Position numbers and translations under genes: made by a program
NCBI RefSeq assembly: GCF_001243045.1
Contig: NZ_LN849007.1
Coordinates: forward strand, 62,001-126,000
Length of the DNA stretch: 64,000 bases
Direction of reading: 5' to 3'
DNA from: Clostridium niameyense
GTDB lineage: Bacteria > Bacillota > Clostridia > Clostridiales > Clostridiaceae
The notes under the pieces: generated by a model
What the model was told of the DNA's origin: nothing
The model's input: only the letters and a program-made list of their open reading frames with translations
The model's database searches: none
In this document: piece after piece, positions 44,297-53,032 of the stretch
Numbering within the stretch: the stretch's first letter is position 1
How the letters are laid out: every line of letters begins with the position of its first letter

Positions 44297-45448
44297 TATA
44301 CCATTTAATATTTTATTAATAGATTTTAGAGTATAATCTATTTGTTCCTCTGTATTAAAATGACCAAAACTAAAACGTACAGTACCTTGAGGGAAAGTAT
44401 TTAAAGTTTTATGAGCAGAAGGTGCGCAATGTAGACCACATCTTGTCATTATATTATAATCATTAGAAAGCATTAATGCTATTTGTGCATTATCCTCTTT
44501 CATAAAGTCTAAAGATACCACAGCAGTTCTATTTTCAACACCATTCAACCCTATAATTCTAACATTTTTAAGATTTTTAGCTTTTTCTATAAACTTTTTA
44601 GTTAAATATAGTTCTTTTTCTCTTATGGATTTTATACCTATTGTACCTAAATATTTTAAAGAAGCGTTCAAACCATAAATTCCTGGTATATTCATAGTTC
44701 CACTTTCATATTTATCAGGCATATACTCAGGTTGAAGTTCATGCTCTGAAAGACTCCCAGTACCACCTTCTATTAAAGAATCTACAAGAGGTAATAAATT
44801 ATCATTTATTATAAAACCTCCAATACCTTGAGGCCCTAGAAGTCCTTTATGTCCTGTAAAAGCTATAGCATCAGCATTTATTTTTTTAAAATCTATATCA
44901 AAAAAGCCAGCTGTTTGAGCTGTATCTATTATAAAAAATAAATGTTTTTGTTTACAAATATTACCAATGGATTCAATAGGTAGAGTTGTACCACAGACAT
45001 TAGAGGCATGAGTCATAATTATAGTTTTAGTATTGGATTTTATAAGCGGAATTACATCATTAGGATTTAATTCACCTTTATCATTACATTGAATTCGAGA
45101 GATTTCAATACCATTTTTAGATAAGGAAGTTAATGGTCTCATTACTGCATTGTGTTCCATAGAGGAGACTATTACATGATCACCTTTTTTTAATAGTCCT
45201 TTTATCAATAAATTTAAACTTTCAGTAATATTTTTCGTAAAAACAACGTTTTCAGGTTTATGAAAATTAAATAAGTCACAGATTAATTCTCTAGTTTCAA
45301 AGACGATATTTTCTGCAATTAAAGAATTGCTATAGACACCTCTATTTACATTACAACCTATATTTTTTATATAAGTACAGACAGCATCAGCAACTCCTGG
45401 AGCCTTTGGAAAAGATGTAGCACCGTTATCCAAATAAATACCTTTCAT
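44294..45448 (-). CDS. Cysteine desulfurase-family PLP enzyme
   Basis: Class V aminotransferase fold of 384 residues: YLDNGATSFPKAPGV at the start, SSMEHNAVMRPL, PLP lysine in FTGHKGLLGPQG, and the mobile catalytic cysteine in TRCGLHCAPSAHK. It probably releases sulfur (or selenium) from cysteine or selenocysteine as an enzyme-bound persulfide or selenide. It sits divergent from yedE, a TusA-like gene and a DUF3343 gene, so its sulfur or selenium probably passes to those carriers. Not NifS/IscS of the isc type, as no iscU is near. Confidence 0.9.
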   Translation of the reverse strand: MKGIYLDNGATSFPKAPGVADAVCTYIKNIGCNVNRGVYSNSLIAENIVFETRELICDLFNFHKPENVVFTKNITESLNLLIKGLLKKGDHVIVSSMEHNAVMRPLTSLSKNGIEISRIQCNDKGELNPNDVIPLIKSNTKTIIMTHASNVCGTTLPIESIGNICKQKHLFFIIDTAQTAGFFDIDFKKINADAIAFTGHKGLLGPQGIGGFIINDNLLPLVDSLIEGGTGSLSEHELQPEYMPDKYESGTMNIPGIYGLNASLKYLGTIGIKSIREKELYLTKKFIEKAKNLKNVRIIGLNGVENRTAVVSLDFMKEDNAQIALMLSNDYNIMTRCGLHCAPSAHKTLNTFPQGTVRFSFGHFNTEEQIDYTLKSINKILNGI

Positions 45449-45646
45449 AATTATCCTCCTAACAGTATATTTAATTATTAAAGTGTTTATAAAAATATTT
45501 AAAAATGTGTATGATTTTTTTTTATAATTGATTGATCTATTATAAATAAAATTAATTTAACAGATTATGGGTTGTCTGATAAAATGAAATTGGCATAGTA
45601 CAATAATTCAATATCATAGTAACAAATAAAAAGGAGGATGTAAACA

Positions 45647-46735
45647 ATGGAAAATAAAAAAGGTATTATATTTTCTGGGGCTATAGTTGGTATCATATCA
45701 GTTTTATTAGTTTATTTTGGTAACCCAGTAAATATGGGCTTTTGTATTGCTTGTTTTATAAGAGATACAGCAGGTGCATTAGGATTACATAGAGCAAAAA
45801 TTGTTCAATATATAAGACCAGAGATTATTGGTATGGTATTAGGTGCCTTTGTAATGGCTGTATCTAAAAAAGAATTTGACACAAGGGGAGGATCTTCTCC
45901 ATTCATAAGATTTATATTAGGTTTTGTAGTAATGGTAGGGGCGTTAATGTTTTTAGGATGTCCTTTAAGAATGGTATTAAGACTAGCAGGTGGAGATTTA
46001 AATGCTATATCTGGACTTATAGGATTTATAGTGGGGATTGCTATAGGAATTGTATTCTTAAATAAAGGATTTAGTTTAAAGAGAAATTATAAATTAACTA
46101 AAATGGAAGGCTATGCTTTTCCAGTATTAAACATAGCACTTTTTATATTATTAATAACAGCACCTGCTGTAATACTTTTTAGTAAAAAAGGACCAGGAGC
46201 TGCCCATGCACCAATTGCTATTGCTCTAATTGCAGGATTAGTTGTTGGTATATTAGCTCAAAGAACTAGATTATGTATGGTTGGTGGAATAAGAGATATT
46301 ATAATGTTTAAAGATAGTTATTTAATTTCAGGCTTTTTATCAATATTTGTTTTTGCATTAATGGGAAACTTAATTATAGGTAAATTTAAATTAGGAATAG
46401 CTGGACAAACTGTTGCACATACAGATGCTTTATGGAATTTTATAGGTATGGTACTTACGGGATGGGGTTCTATACTATTAGGTGGTTGCCCAATGAGACA
46501 GCTTATACTTTCAGCAGAGGGAAATATAGATTCTGTAATGGCTGTATTGGGAATGTTTGTGGGAGCAGCTTTTTGTCACAATTTTAGTTTGGCAGCTAGC
46601 CCTAAAGGACCTACTGCAAACGGTAAAATTGCTGTAATTTTAGGATTTATACTTGTACTTGCTGTATCTTACATTAATATAGATAAGGATATTAAACTAA
46701 AAGTAGAGGGGGATGTTAACATTGATGCAAATTGA
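45647..46735 (+). CDS. yedE: YedE-family membrane transporter (sulfur/selenium)
   Basis: Polytopic membrane protein of 362 residues with two halves, each having a conserved cysteine-containing motif (GCPLRMVLRLAGGD and GGCPMRQLILSAEGN). YeeE/YedE proteins import thiosulfate or are linked to selenium metabolism; this one is of the selenium-associated kind judging by neighbours TusA-like and DUF3343. AAGGAGG precedes the ATG. Confidence 0.9.
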   Translation: MENKKGIIFSGAIVGIISVLLVYFGNPVNMGFCIACFIRDTAGALGLHRAKIVQYIRPEIIGMVLGAFVMAVSKKEFDTRGGSSPFIRFILGFVVMVGALMFLGCPLRMVLRLAGGDLNAISGLIGFIVGIAIGIVFLNKGFSLKRNYKLTKMEGYAFPVLNIALFILLITAPAVILFSKKGPGAAHAPIAIALIAGLVVGILAQRTRLCMVGGIRDIIMFKDSYLISGFLSIFVFALMGNLIIGKFKLGIAGQTVAHTDALWNFIGMVLTGWGSILLGGCPMRQLILSAEGNIDSVMAVLGMFVGAAFCHNFSLAASPKGPTANGKIAVILGFILVLAVSYINIDKDIKLKVEGDVNIDAN

Positions 46736-46928
46736 TGCTAGAGGAGTATCTTGTCCTCAACCAGTTTTAATGACTAAAAAGGGATTAGGAGCACATCCAG
46801 AAGGAATAGATGTTATAGTAGATAATGCTACAGCTAAAGGGAATGTGGAAAGATTCATGAAAAAAAGTGGATATAATGTTAAGATAGAAGAAAAATCAGA
46901 AGATTATATTTTGTCTGCAAGGAAGTAA
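46725..46928 (+). CDS. TusA/SirA/YedF-like sulfur carrier
   Basis: A 67-residue TusA-fold protein with the conserved thiol in DARGVSCPQPV (Cys near residue 10), then VIVDNATAKGNVERF. It overlaps the end of yedE by 11 nt. Starts at 46713 (ATG), 46722 (TTG) and 46725 (ATG) are open; AGGGGG at 46707-46712 is too close to the first, so a start at 46722/46725 is preferred, and MQIDARG fits the family. It carries persulfide or selenide sulfur. Confidence 0.88.
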   Translation: MQIDARGVSCPQPVLMTKKGLGAHPEGIDVIVDNATAKGNVERFMKKSGYNVKIEEKSEDYILSARK

Positions 46929-46932
46929 TTGT

Positions 46933-47169
46933 ATGGAATGTATAGCAATATTTTTTACTCATTCAGGAGCCATAAAATATAGTAGATATTTAAATAAGAT
47001 TGGTATAAAGAATCAAACTATGCCAGTACCAAGAAAACTAAGTTCTAATTGTGGGATAGGTGTTAAGTTATTTTATAAGGGGAATATTAAAAATATAATA
47101 ACAGATGACATAGAAAAAATATTCATAGTAAGGGATAAAACATATGAATGTGTTTACTATTGTGAATAA
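46933..47169 (+). CDS. DUF3343 putative sulfur/selenium carrier-like protein
   Basis: A 78-residue protein: ATFFTHSGAIKY-like start (AIFFTHSGAIKYSRYLNK), MPVPRKLSSNCGIG in the middle with a conserved cysteine, and a Cys near the end. DUF3343 members occur with YedE and YedF genes in selenium-using anaerobes. It follows the TusA-like gene by 4 nt. Confidence 0.88.
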   Translation: MECIAIFFTHSGAIKYSRYLNKIGIKNQTMPVPRKLSSNCGIGVKLFYKGNIKNIITDDIEKIFIVRDKTYECVYYCE

Positions 47170-47179
47170 TTTTGATAAG

Positions 47180-47213
47180 ATAGCAGTAATATTTTTTATT
47201 ACTGCTATTTTAT
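47180..47213 (+). terminator. Terminator after the YedE operon
   Basis: ATAGCAGTAAT / ATTACTGCTAT 11-bp stem around a T-rich loop, then TTTATG. Confidence 0.7.
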
Positions 47214-47312
47214 GTTATATAGTTTTAATTATCACATATAATACAAATTAGTTGGATTATTATTTATTAATGTATTATTATATTAATAACAATAATAAAA
47301 GGAGTTATAATA

Positions 47313-48149
47313 GTGAAGAAGAAAAAATGGACTATAGGTAAAACTATAAAAATTCTGATATATAGATTTTTTGATGATGAAGTATTGGCTTTATCTTCAC
47401 AATTAGCTTATGGACTTATTATTTCAGTCTTTCCATTTTTAATGTTTTTAATAACTTTGGTAGGATTTTTGCCTATTCAAAGTGAAGATGTGCTTATAGG
47501 TATGAAGCAAATGTTACCACAAAATGCATATGTACTATTACATAACACAGTAGTAGAAATTGTAGATACCCAAAATGGAAATTTGCTTTCTTTAAGTTTA
47601 ATTATAACTATATGGGCATCCTCAGCAGGATTTAGAGCTGTTATAAGGGGGCTTAATAAAGCCTATGATGTGGAGGAACATAGATCTTTTATTAAAGTTT
47701 TATTTATTACAATCATAAGTACATTTGGTTTAGCTTTAATACTTATTATGAGTATTATTTTTCTTGTATTTGGCAGAGCTATAGGTCAAAAAATTTTATT
47801 TAAGCTAGGATTTTCTTATGAATTTAAAAGAATATGGAATATATTTAGATATGTAGTAATGTTATCAACCACTACATTTATTTTTGCAGCATTGTATTAT
47901 TATACACCAAGTAGAAGATTAAAATGGAGAGAGGTTTTTCCTGGAGCTATATTTGCAACTATAGCATGGATTATAGCATCTATAGGATTTTCTTTTTATG
48001 TAGATCACTTTAATAATTATTCTAGACTATATGGCAGTATAGGAACTGTAATAGTATTCTTAGTTTGGCTTTATTTAACTTCTATAATAATTATTATGGG
48101 AGGAGAAATAAATGCAGTAAATGCATTAAAAAAGAAAGAGACATATTAA
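47313..48149 (+). CDS. YihY/BrkB-family membrane protein
   Basis: A 278-residue polytopic protein with about six hydrophobic helices. ALSSQLAYGLIISVFPFLMF at the N-terminus, SLIITIWASSAGFRAVIRGLNKAYDV and the C-terminal YGSIGTVIVFLVWLYL are family markers. These were once called ribonuclease BN; that activity belongs to another gene, and their actual role is not settled. GTG start with AAAAGGAG upstream. Confidence 0.92.
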   Translation: MKKKKWTIGKTIKILIYRFFDDEVLALSSQLAYGLIISVFPFLMFLITLVGFLPIQSEDVLIGMKQMLPQNAYVLLHNTVVEIVDTQNGNLLSLSLIITIWASSAGFRAVIRGLNKAYDVEEHRSFIKVLFITIISTFGLALILIMSIIFLVFGRAIGQKILFKLGFSYEFKRIWNIFRYVVMLSTTTFIFAALYYYTPSRRLKWREVFPGAIFATIAWIIASIGFSFYVDHFNNYSRLYGSIGTVIVFLVWLYLTSIIIIMGGEINAVNALKKKETY

Positions 48150-48173
48150 GTTTAAAATTTTATTAAAAATAAG

Positions 48174-48202
48174 TTGCTTTATTTGAAGTTATACTGTATA
48201 AT
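48174..48202 (+). promoter_or_regulatory. Promoter of the SAM-riboswitch transcript
   Basis: TTGCTT (48174-48179), 17-nt spacer, TATAAT (48197-48202). Start near 48209, about 18 nt before the aptamer. Confidence 0.65.
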
Positions 48203-48226
48203 AATCCTCAAAAGTGAATATTGTTT

Positions 48227-48333
48227 CTTATCCAGAGAGGCGGAGGGACTGGCCCTACGAAGCCCGGCAACCACTAAAATTATTATAGATTTTAGACGGT
48301 GCCAATTCCAGCAGGTTTAACCTGGTAGATAAG
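48227..48333 (+). promoter_or_regulatory. SAM-I (S-box) riboswitch
   Basis: P1 arms CTTATC (48227-48232) and GATAAG (48328-48333) enclose the family core: CCAGAGAGGCGGAGGGA, CTGGCCC, GAAGCCCGGCAACC and GGTGCCAATTCC. S-adenosylmethionine binding favours the terminator downstream. Confidence 0.96.
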
Positions 48334-48346
48334 ATGTTAAGAAATC

Positions 48347-48381
48347 AACTTCTTGCCTTTTATCTGCAGGAAGTTTTTTTA
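48347..48381 (+). terminator. Riboswitch-controlled terminator
   Basis: AACTTCTTGC / GCAGGAAGTT stem with TTTTTTT, 13 nt after the aptamer. It is the expression platform, cutting transcription before the transporter gene when SAM is high. Confidence 0.88.
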
Positions 48382-48410
48382 TTAGCTATTTATAGAATGG
48401 AGGAGTAATT

Positions 48411-49739
48411 GTGAAGAAAAATAATTTATTAAGGGGAAATCCTCTTGCATTAATACCACTATTAGTATTTTTAGTTTTGTATGTTATTATAGGAATAATT
48501 TCAAAAGATTTTTATGCTGTACCTATGAGTGTTCCTTTTTTAATATCAGCTATGTTTGCATTGTTAATGAATAGAAAGGAATCCATTAATAAAAAATTAG
48601 ATGTATTTTGCAAAGGAGCAGGAAACCAAAATATAATTTTGATGTGTCTTATATTTATTTTGGCAGGGGCTTTTGCACAAGTAGCAAAAGATATGGGAGC
48701 TGTAGACTCCACTGTTAATTTAGGACTTAGTATACTTCCAAGTAATATATTAATTGCAGGAGTTTTTGTGATAGCTTGCTTTATTTCTTTATCTATAGGA
48801 AGTTCTATGGGAACTATTGTTGCATTAGCACCTATGGCAGTAGGAATTTCGCAAAAAACTGGTATAGTATTAGCACTAGCTCTTGGAGCTGTTGTAAGTG
48901 GGGCAATGTTTGGAGATAACTTATCTATGATATCTGATACAACTATAGCAGCGACAAGAACTCAAGGGTGTGATTTAAAAGATAAGTTTAAAATGAATAT
49001 ATTTATTGTATTACCGGCAGCAGTAATAACAGCTATAATATTTGCTATAATAACTTATAATAAAAGTACAGTGCTGCAAGGAAATTATAATTATTCCTTA
49101 ATGAAGGTATTACCATATATATCAGTTTTAATATCTGCATTATTAGGTGGAAATGTAATAGCAATACTACTAGGAGGAATAGTATTTTCAGGTGTCATAG
49201 GTTTAGTTTATGGATCATTTAATATAATAGGATTATTTCAATCTATGGGAAAAGGAATTGCAGGAATGACAGAATTAGTTATCATATCATTAATCATAGG
49301 AGGTATGGTTGAACTGATTAAATATAATGGAGGAATAGACTATATATTAAATTTAATAAAGAGCAAAATAAAAACAAAAAAGGGAGCGGAACTTGGTATA
49401 GCTTTATTGGTAAGTTTAGTAGATATATGTACTGCAAACAATACTATTGCAATAGTTATGGCAGGACCTATAGCTAAAGATATAGCAGATAAATTTGATG
49501 TGGATCCAAGAAAAAGTGCCAGTTTATTAGATACATTTTCTTGCTTTTGTCAAGGACTAATACCTTACGGTGCTCAACTTTTAGCAGCAGCGGGAGTTGC
49601 TAAAATATCACCTTTTGATATAATACATTATCTATATTATCCATACTTAATGGGAATTTCAGCTCTTATAGCTATAGCTTTTGGATTGCCTAGATTAACT
49701 AAGAAAAATTCTACAGATATTATTAGCAATATTGATTAA
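48411..49739 (+). CDS. metT: NhaC-family transporter, probable methionine transporter (MetT-like)
   Basis: A 442-residue membrane protein with about 11-12 helices of the Na+/H+ antiporter NhaC superfamily (SLSIGSSMGTIVALAPMAVG, GAVVSGAMFGDNLSMISDTT, CTANNTIAIVMAGPIA). Relatives controlled by SAM riboswitches have been proposed as methionine importers, and that is the likely role here: low SAM opens the switch and raises uptake. A sodium/proton exchanger remains a less likely option. GTG start with GGAGGAG upstream. Confidence 0.85.
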   Translation: MKKNNLLRGNPLALIPLLVFLVLYVIIGIISKDFYAVPMSVPFLISAMFALLMNRKESINKKLDVFCKGAGNQNIILMCLIFILAGAFAQVAKDMGAVDSTVNLGLSILPSNILIAGVFVIACFISLSIGSSMGTIVALAPMAVGISQKTGIVLALALGAVVSGAMFGDNLSMISDTTIAATRTQGCDLKDKFKMNIFIVLPAAVITAIIFAIITYNKSTVLQGNYNYSLMKVLPYISVLISALLGGNVIAILLGGIVFSGVIGLVYGSFNIIGLFQSMGKGIAGMTELVIISLIIGGMVELIKYNGGIDYILNLIKSKIKTKKGAELGIALLVSLVDICTANNTIAIVMAGPIAKDIADKFDVDPRKSASLLDTFSCFCQGLIPYGAQLLAAAGVAKISPFDIIHYLYYPYLMGISALIAIAFGLPRLTKKNSTDIISNID

Positions 49740-49759
49740 TAAGTAATAAAAATAAAAAG

Positions 49760-49794
49760 AATTCTAATACTACAAGTATTAGAATTTTTTTATT
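49760..49794 (+). terminator. Terminator after metT-like gene
   Basis: AATTCTAATACT / AGTATTAGAATT 12-bp stem, three-base loop and seven T. Confidence 0.88.
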
Positions 49795-49822
49795 TAAATT
49801 TTTGTTAGTAGAGGATGATTTA

Positions 49823-50425
49823 ATGAGTAAGGGAAATGGTATTAAAAAATTTTCAAATAATTTTTCGGATTTTTTATCAGATGTAATCGTGGAGAAAATG
49901 AGAATATTCATTTTAGATGGCAGCTTTAAAAAAAAATTTAATGAAGATATGAAAAAAATGATTAAAGAAATGAAAGGTAGTGAAAAGGAAAAAATCGATT
50001 TAATTATAATGTTTAATACAGATGGAAATATAGCAATAATAGATGAATTTATAATAGCAAAAATTATATATAATGATTACGAAAATTTAATGAGATTATA
50101 TTATAGAATATCTTCTTTAAATAAACTAATTAAAAATCTATTAATGGGAGATAAAATTATTAAGGAAAGTTTTATAAAAGTTTCTTATAAAGTTTTCTAT
50201 AATTCATTAATAAAAATATACAGTGAATTAAAATGTAGAAAAGATATAATAGTTAAATATAGATTAAAATATAATCTTGTAAATTATAATAAAGAAGATA
50301 TATCAATAATAGTACTGATTATTTTAATATTAGAAGAAATATGTTTTCAATTTAATTTGGATTATATTACCATAGAAAAAATCATAAATAGCATGATAAA
50401 TGTTAAGACAAATAACGACTATTAA
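49823..50425 (+). CDS. Hypothetical protein, 200 residues
   Basis: An alpha-helical, lysine/isoleucine-rich protein with no signal peptide. The first 60 residues are polar and basic (FKKKFNEDMKKMIKEMKGSE); the rest has amphipathic helices and one hydrophobic run near the end (ISIIVLIILILEEICFQF). A TTG at 49802 is open, but the ATG at 49823 has AGAGGATG upstream. Very low G+C, like its surroundings. I do not recognise a family, so no role is offered. Confidence 0.6.
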   Translation: MSKGNGIKKFSNNFSDFLSDVIVEKMRIFILDGSFKKKFNEDMKKMIKEMKGSEKEKIDLIIMFNTDGNIAIIDEFIIAKIIYNDYENLMRLYYRISSLNKLIKNLLMGDKIIKESFIKVSYKVFYNSLIKIYSELKCRKDIIVKYRLKYNLVNYNKEDISIIVLIILILEEICFQFNLDYITIEKIINSMINVKTNNDY

Positions 50426-50627
50426 TGACAAAAAAATATAACTAACTTCTTATATTAATAGTAATATAAAAATATGAAAACAAAAAAATAACTATAAATG
50501 AAAGTAGATAATCAATAATGTCAAGATAATGAATATAAAAAAAACTTATATTATCATTAAATGACAGATTTCTAAAATCAAATGTGTTAGCATATTCTTA
50601 TAAACTTTTCAGTTAGGGGGATATGTT

Positions 50628-50984
50628 ATGAAAGGAGAAATTGAAGTACTAGTTAAAAAACAACATTTTGACAATAAGGAATATGTGTATTATTATAAAC
50701 TGCTAAAAAATGATATTTACCTTTCGTATGAATATGACAATATAAAATTACAATCCTATGGAATTGAAATTGAAAGGCAAGACTTTAAGGGAAAAAATAT
50801 GATAAATATAGAAAAAGATAAAATAAAAAACATAAGTCCATATAGGTATAAAGTACATAATTTATTAAAAATGCTTTACGAAAATTCAGTATCACCTATT
50901 CATTTAATAGACATAGTTTCAAATTATGTTGATGAATATGTTTTTGATTATGATTATGTTTCTAAAAATGTATCACATATATAA
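50628..50984 (+). CDS. DUF6514-family protein
   Basis: A 118-residue protein with YYYKLLKNDIYLSYEY, YGIEIERQDFKGKNMINIEK, ISPYRYKVHNLLKMLYENSV and SPIHLIDIVSNYVDEYV, the pattern of the small clostridial DUF6514 family as I remember it. Function unknown; members are often under sporulation or stress control, but I see no clear box here. Upstream a 200-nt A+T-rich gap contains an imperfect hairpin near 50525-50565. AGGGGG site before the ATG. Confidence 0.65.
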   Translation: MKGEIEVLVKKQHFDNKEYVYYYKLLKNDIYLSYEYDNIKLQSYGIEIERQDFKGKNMINIEKDKIKNISPYRYKVHNLLKMLYENSVSPIHLIDIVSNYVDEYVFDYDYVSKNVSHI

Positions 50985-50990
50985 ATTTGG

Positions 50991-51016
50991 AGAGGATTAA
51001 AAATCCTCTTTTTTCT
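50991..51016 (+). terminator. Terminator after DUF6514 gene
   Basis: AGAGGATT / AATCCTCT 8-bp stem with TTTTTTC. Confidence 0.82.
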
Positions 51017-51067
51017 TTTAAATTATAAATCAATGTTTTAATATATAAAATAAGGGAGGTGCTTTAT

Positions 51068-51442
51068 TTGGTATTAGGTGTAGGTATAGATATTATTGAA
51101 ATAAGGCGTATAGATTCTGCTATAAAAAGAAATAAAAATTTTTTAGATAAATTATTTACTGATAAAGAAATAGAGTATTTTAAGTCAAGAAAATTGAGAA
51201 CGGAATTTATAGCAGGGAGATTTGCAGCTAAGGAAGCTATATCAAAAGCTTTAGGTACAGGTTTTAGAGGATTTAGTCTAAAAGATATAGAGATACAAAA
51301 TGATGATTTAGGAAAACCAATAGTTTATCTTAAAAATAATGCACAAAAGAAAGCAAATAGTTTTGGAAAATACAAAATTCATCTAAGTATTTCGCATAGT
51401 GAGGATAATGCGGTAGCTTATGCATTAATGGAGGTGTTTTAA
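51068..51442 (+). CDS. acpS: Holo-[acyl-carrier-protein] synthase
   Basis: Transfers phosphopantetheine from CoA to acyl carrier protein. GVGIDIIEIRRI at the start (magnesium-binding aspartate), TEFIAGRFAAKEAISKALGTG and IHLSISHSEDNAVAYAL are the family motifs. A GTG at 51059 is open, but AAGGGAGG overlaps it; TTG at 51068 has 8-nt spacing and gives MVLGVGIDI. The gene abuts nnr without a gap. Confidence 0.96.
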   Translation: MVLGVGIDIIEIRRIDSAIKRNKNFLDKLFTDKEIEYFKSRKLRTEFIAGRFAAKEAISKALGTGFRGFSLKDIEIQNDDLGKPIVYLKNNAQKKANSFGKYKIHLSISHSEDNAVAYALMEVF

Positions 51443-52942
51443 ATGAGAATAGCTTCATGTGAAACAATGAAAGATATAGATAATTATTGTATAAATAATT
51501 TAGGAATAAAAGGTGTAATTTTAATGGAAAATGCAGCACTTAAAGTAATAAAAAATGTATCTTTAGATAAGAACAGTTTTACAATAGTATGTGCAAAAGG
51601 TAATAATGGTGGAGACGGTTTTGCTGTAGCTAGACATTTATATATCTTAGGTAAAAAAATAGAGGTGTTTTTTATAGGTTCTGATGAAAATATGAGTGAT
51701 GATTGTAAAATTAATTATAAGATATTAAAGAATTTAAATATTAAAGTAAACAGAGTTAAAAATATAGAAGATTTGTCTATTATGAAAGATAGTATAGAAA
51801 ATTCAGAAGTAACTATTGATGCTATATTTGGTACAGGGCTTAAAAGAGATGTTAGGGGCATATATGATTCCACTATATCTATTATAAATGAAAATAGTAG
51901 ATACACTTTGTCTATAGACGTACCATCAGGTATGGATAGTGATACTGGAAAGGTAAGAGGAAATTGTATAAAGGCTAAAAAAACAGTAACTTTTCAATTA
52001 TATAAAAAGGGTTTTTTAAATTATGATATAGATGACTACATAGGGGATATAATTATAGAAGATATAGGTATTCCTAACGAAGTAGTTGATAAATTTTGTA
52101 ACAATGAATCAATTATAGATGAATATATAATTAAGAATAAAATTAAAAAAAGAGATAAATATGCACATAAAGGAGACTATGGTAGAGCTTTAATTTTTGC
52201 TGGAAGCAGTGGATTTGCTGGAGCTGCGTACATATCAACCCAATCAACAGTTAAGTCAGGAGCAGGCCTAGTCACACTATGTTGTAGTGAGGATGTTAAG
52301 AACATATTAAGTACTAAGCTAACGGAGGCAATGACTATAAATATAAATGAAAAAGAGAGATTGAACAATCTAGTAAGTAAAAGTAACTGTATAGCTATAG
52401 GACCAGGAATGGGTAATAATAAAAAAACAGAAGAAATATTCTTAGAAGTTATAAAAAAATGTGATTGTCCTATGGTTATAGATGCAGATGCTATTAATGT
52501 ATTAAAAGATAATTTAAGTATTACCAATTATGCTAAAGATAAATTGATATTAACTCCTCATTTTGGGGAATTTTCTAGGCTTTCAGGATATACTATAAAA
52601 GAAATAAGGGAAAATAGATTGTCTATATCTAAAGATTTTGCCCAAAAATATGGAGTTATCTTGGTGTTAAAAGGATACAATACAATAATTACAGACGGTG
52701 AAACTTTATTTGTTAATCCAACAGGGAATAGTTCTATGGCATCTGGGGGTATGGGAGATTGTCTAACTGGTATAATAACATCCTTTATAGCTCAAGGATA
52801 TGAACCATTAGAAGCAGCTTATTTAGCAAGTTACATACATGGATATTGTGGAGATAAGTTATCTAAAGATATGTTTTGTGTAGATGCTACTAGTATTTTA
52901 AATTATATTCCTTATGTTTTAAAAGAATTTGAAAATGTGTAA
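51443..52942 (+). CDS. nnr: Bifunctional NAD(P)H-hydrate epimerase / ADP-dependent NAD(P)H-hydrate dehydratase
   Basis: Repairs hydrated NADH and NADPH. The epimerase half (residues 1-210) has VCAKGNNGGDGFAVARHL and IDAIFGTGLKRDV; the kinase-like dehydratase half (about 230-495) has KGDYGRALIFAGSSGFAGAA, AIGPGMGNN, LTPHFGEFSRL and SMASGGMGDCLTGI. Starts directly at the acpS stop codon. Common order in Firmicutes is acpS-nnr-(alr)-mazEF. Confidence 0.95.
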   Translation: MRIASCETMKDIDNYCINNLGIKGVILMENAALKVIKNVSLDKNSFTIVCAKGNNGGDGFAVARHLYILGKKIEVFFIGSDENMSDDCKINYKILKNLNIKVNRVKNIEDLSIMKDSIENSEVTIDAIFGTGLKRDVRGIYDSTISIINENSRYTLSIDVPSGMDSDTGKVRGNCIKAKKTVTFQLYKKGFLNYDIDDYIGDIIIEDIGIPNEVVDKFCNNESIIDEYIIKNKIKKRDKYAHKGDYGRALIFAGSSGFAGAAYISTQSTVKSGAGLVTLCCSEDVKNILSTKLTEAMTININEKERLNNLVSKSNCIAIGPGMGNNKKTEEIFLEVIKKCDCPMVIDADAINVLKDNLSITNYAKDKLILTPHFGEFSRLSGYTIKEIRENRLSISKDFAQKYGVILVLKGYNTIITDGETLFVNPTGNSSMASGGMGDCLTGIITSFIAQGYEPLEAAYLASYIHGYCGDKLSKDMFCVDATSILNYIPYVLKEFENV

Positions 52943-53032
52943 TTTATATATGTAAGGCTTTTGTAATATATAAAGATTATTAAGAATAATATTATTAATG
53001 AATTAAAAGAGAATTTATTTGGAGGGCCTTGC

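Noticed and set aside
46933-47169. In-frame TGA/selenocysteine insertion in the sulfur/selenium genes
   Set aside because: All frames read through with normal codons, and no SECIS-like stem follows a TGA.
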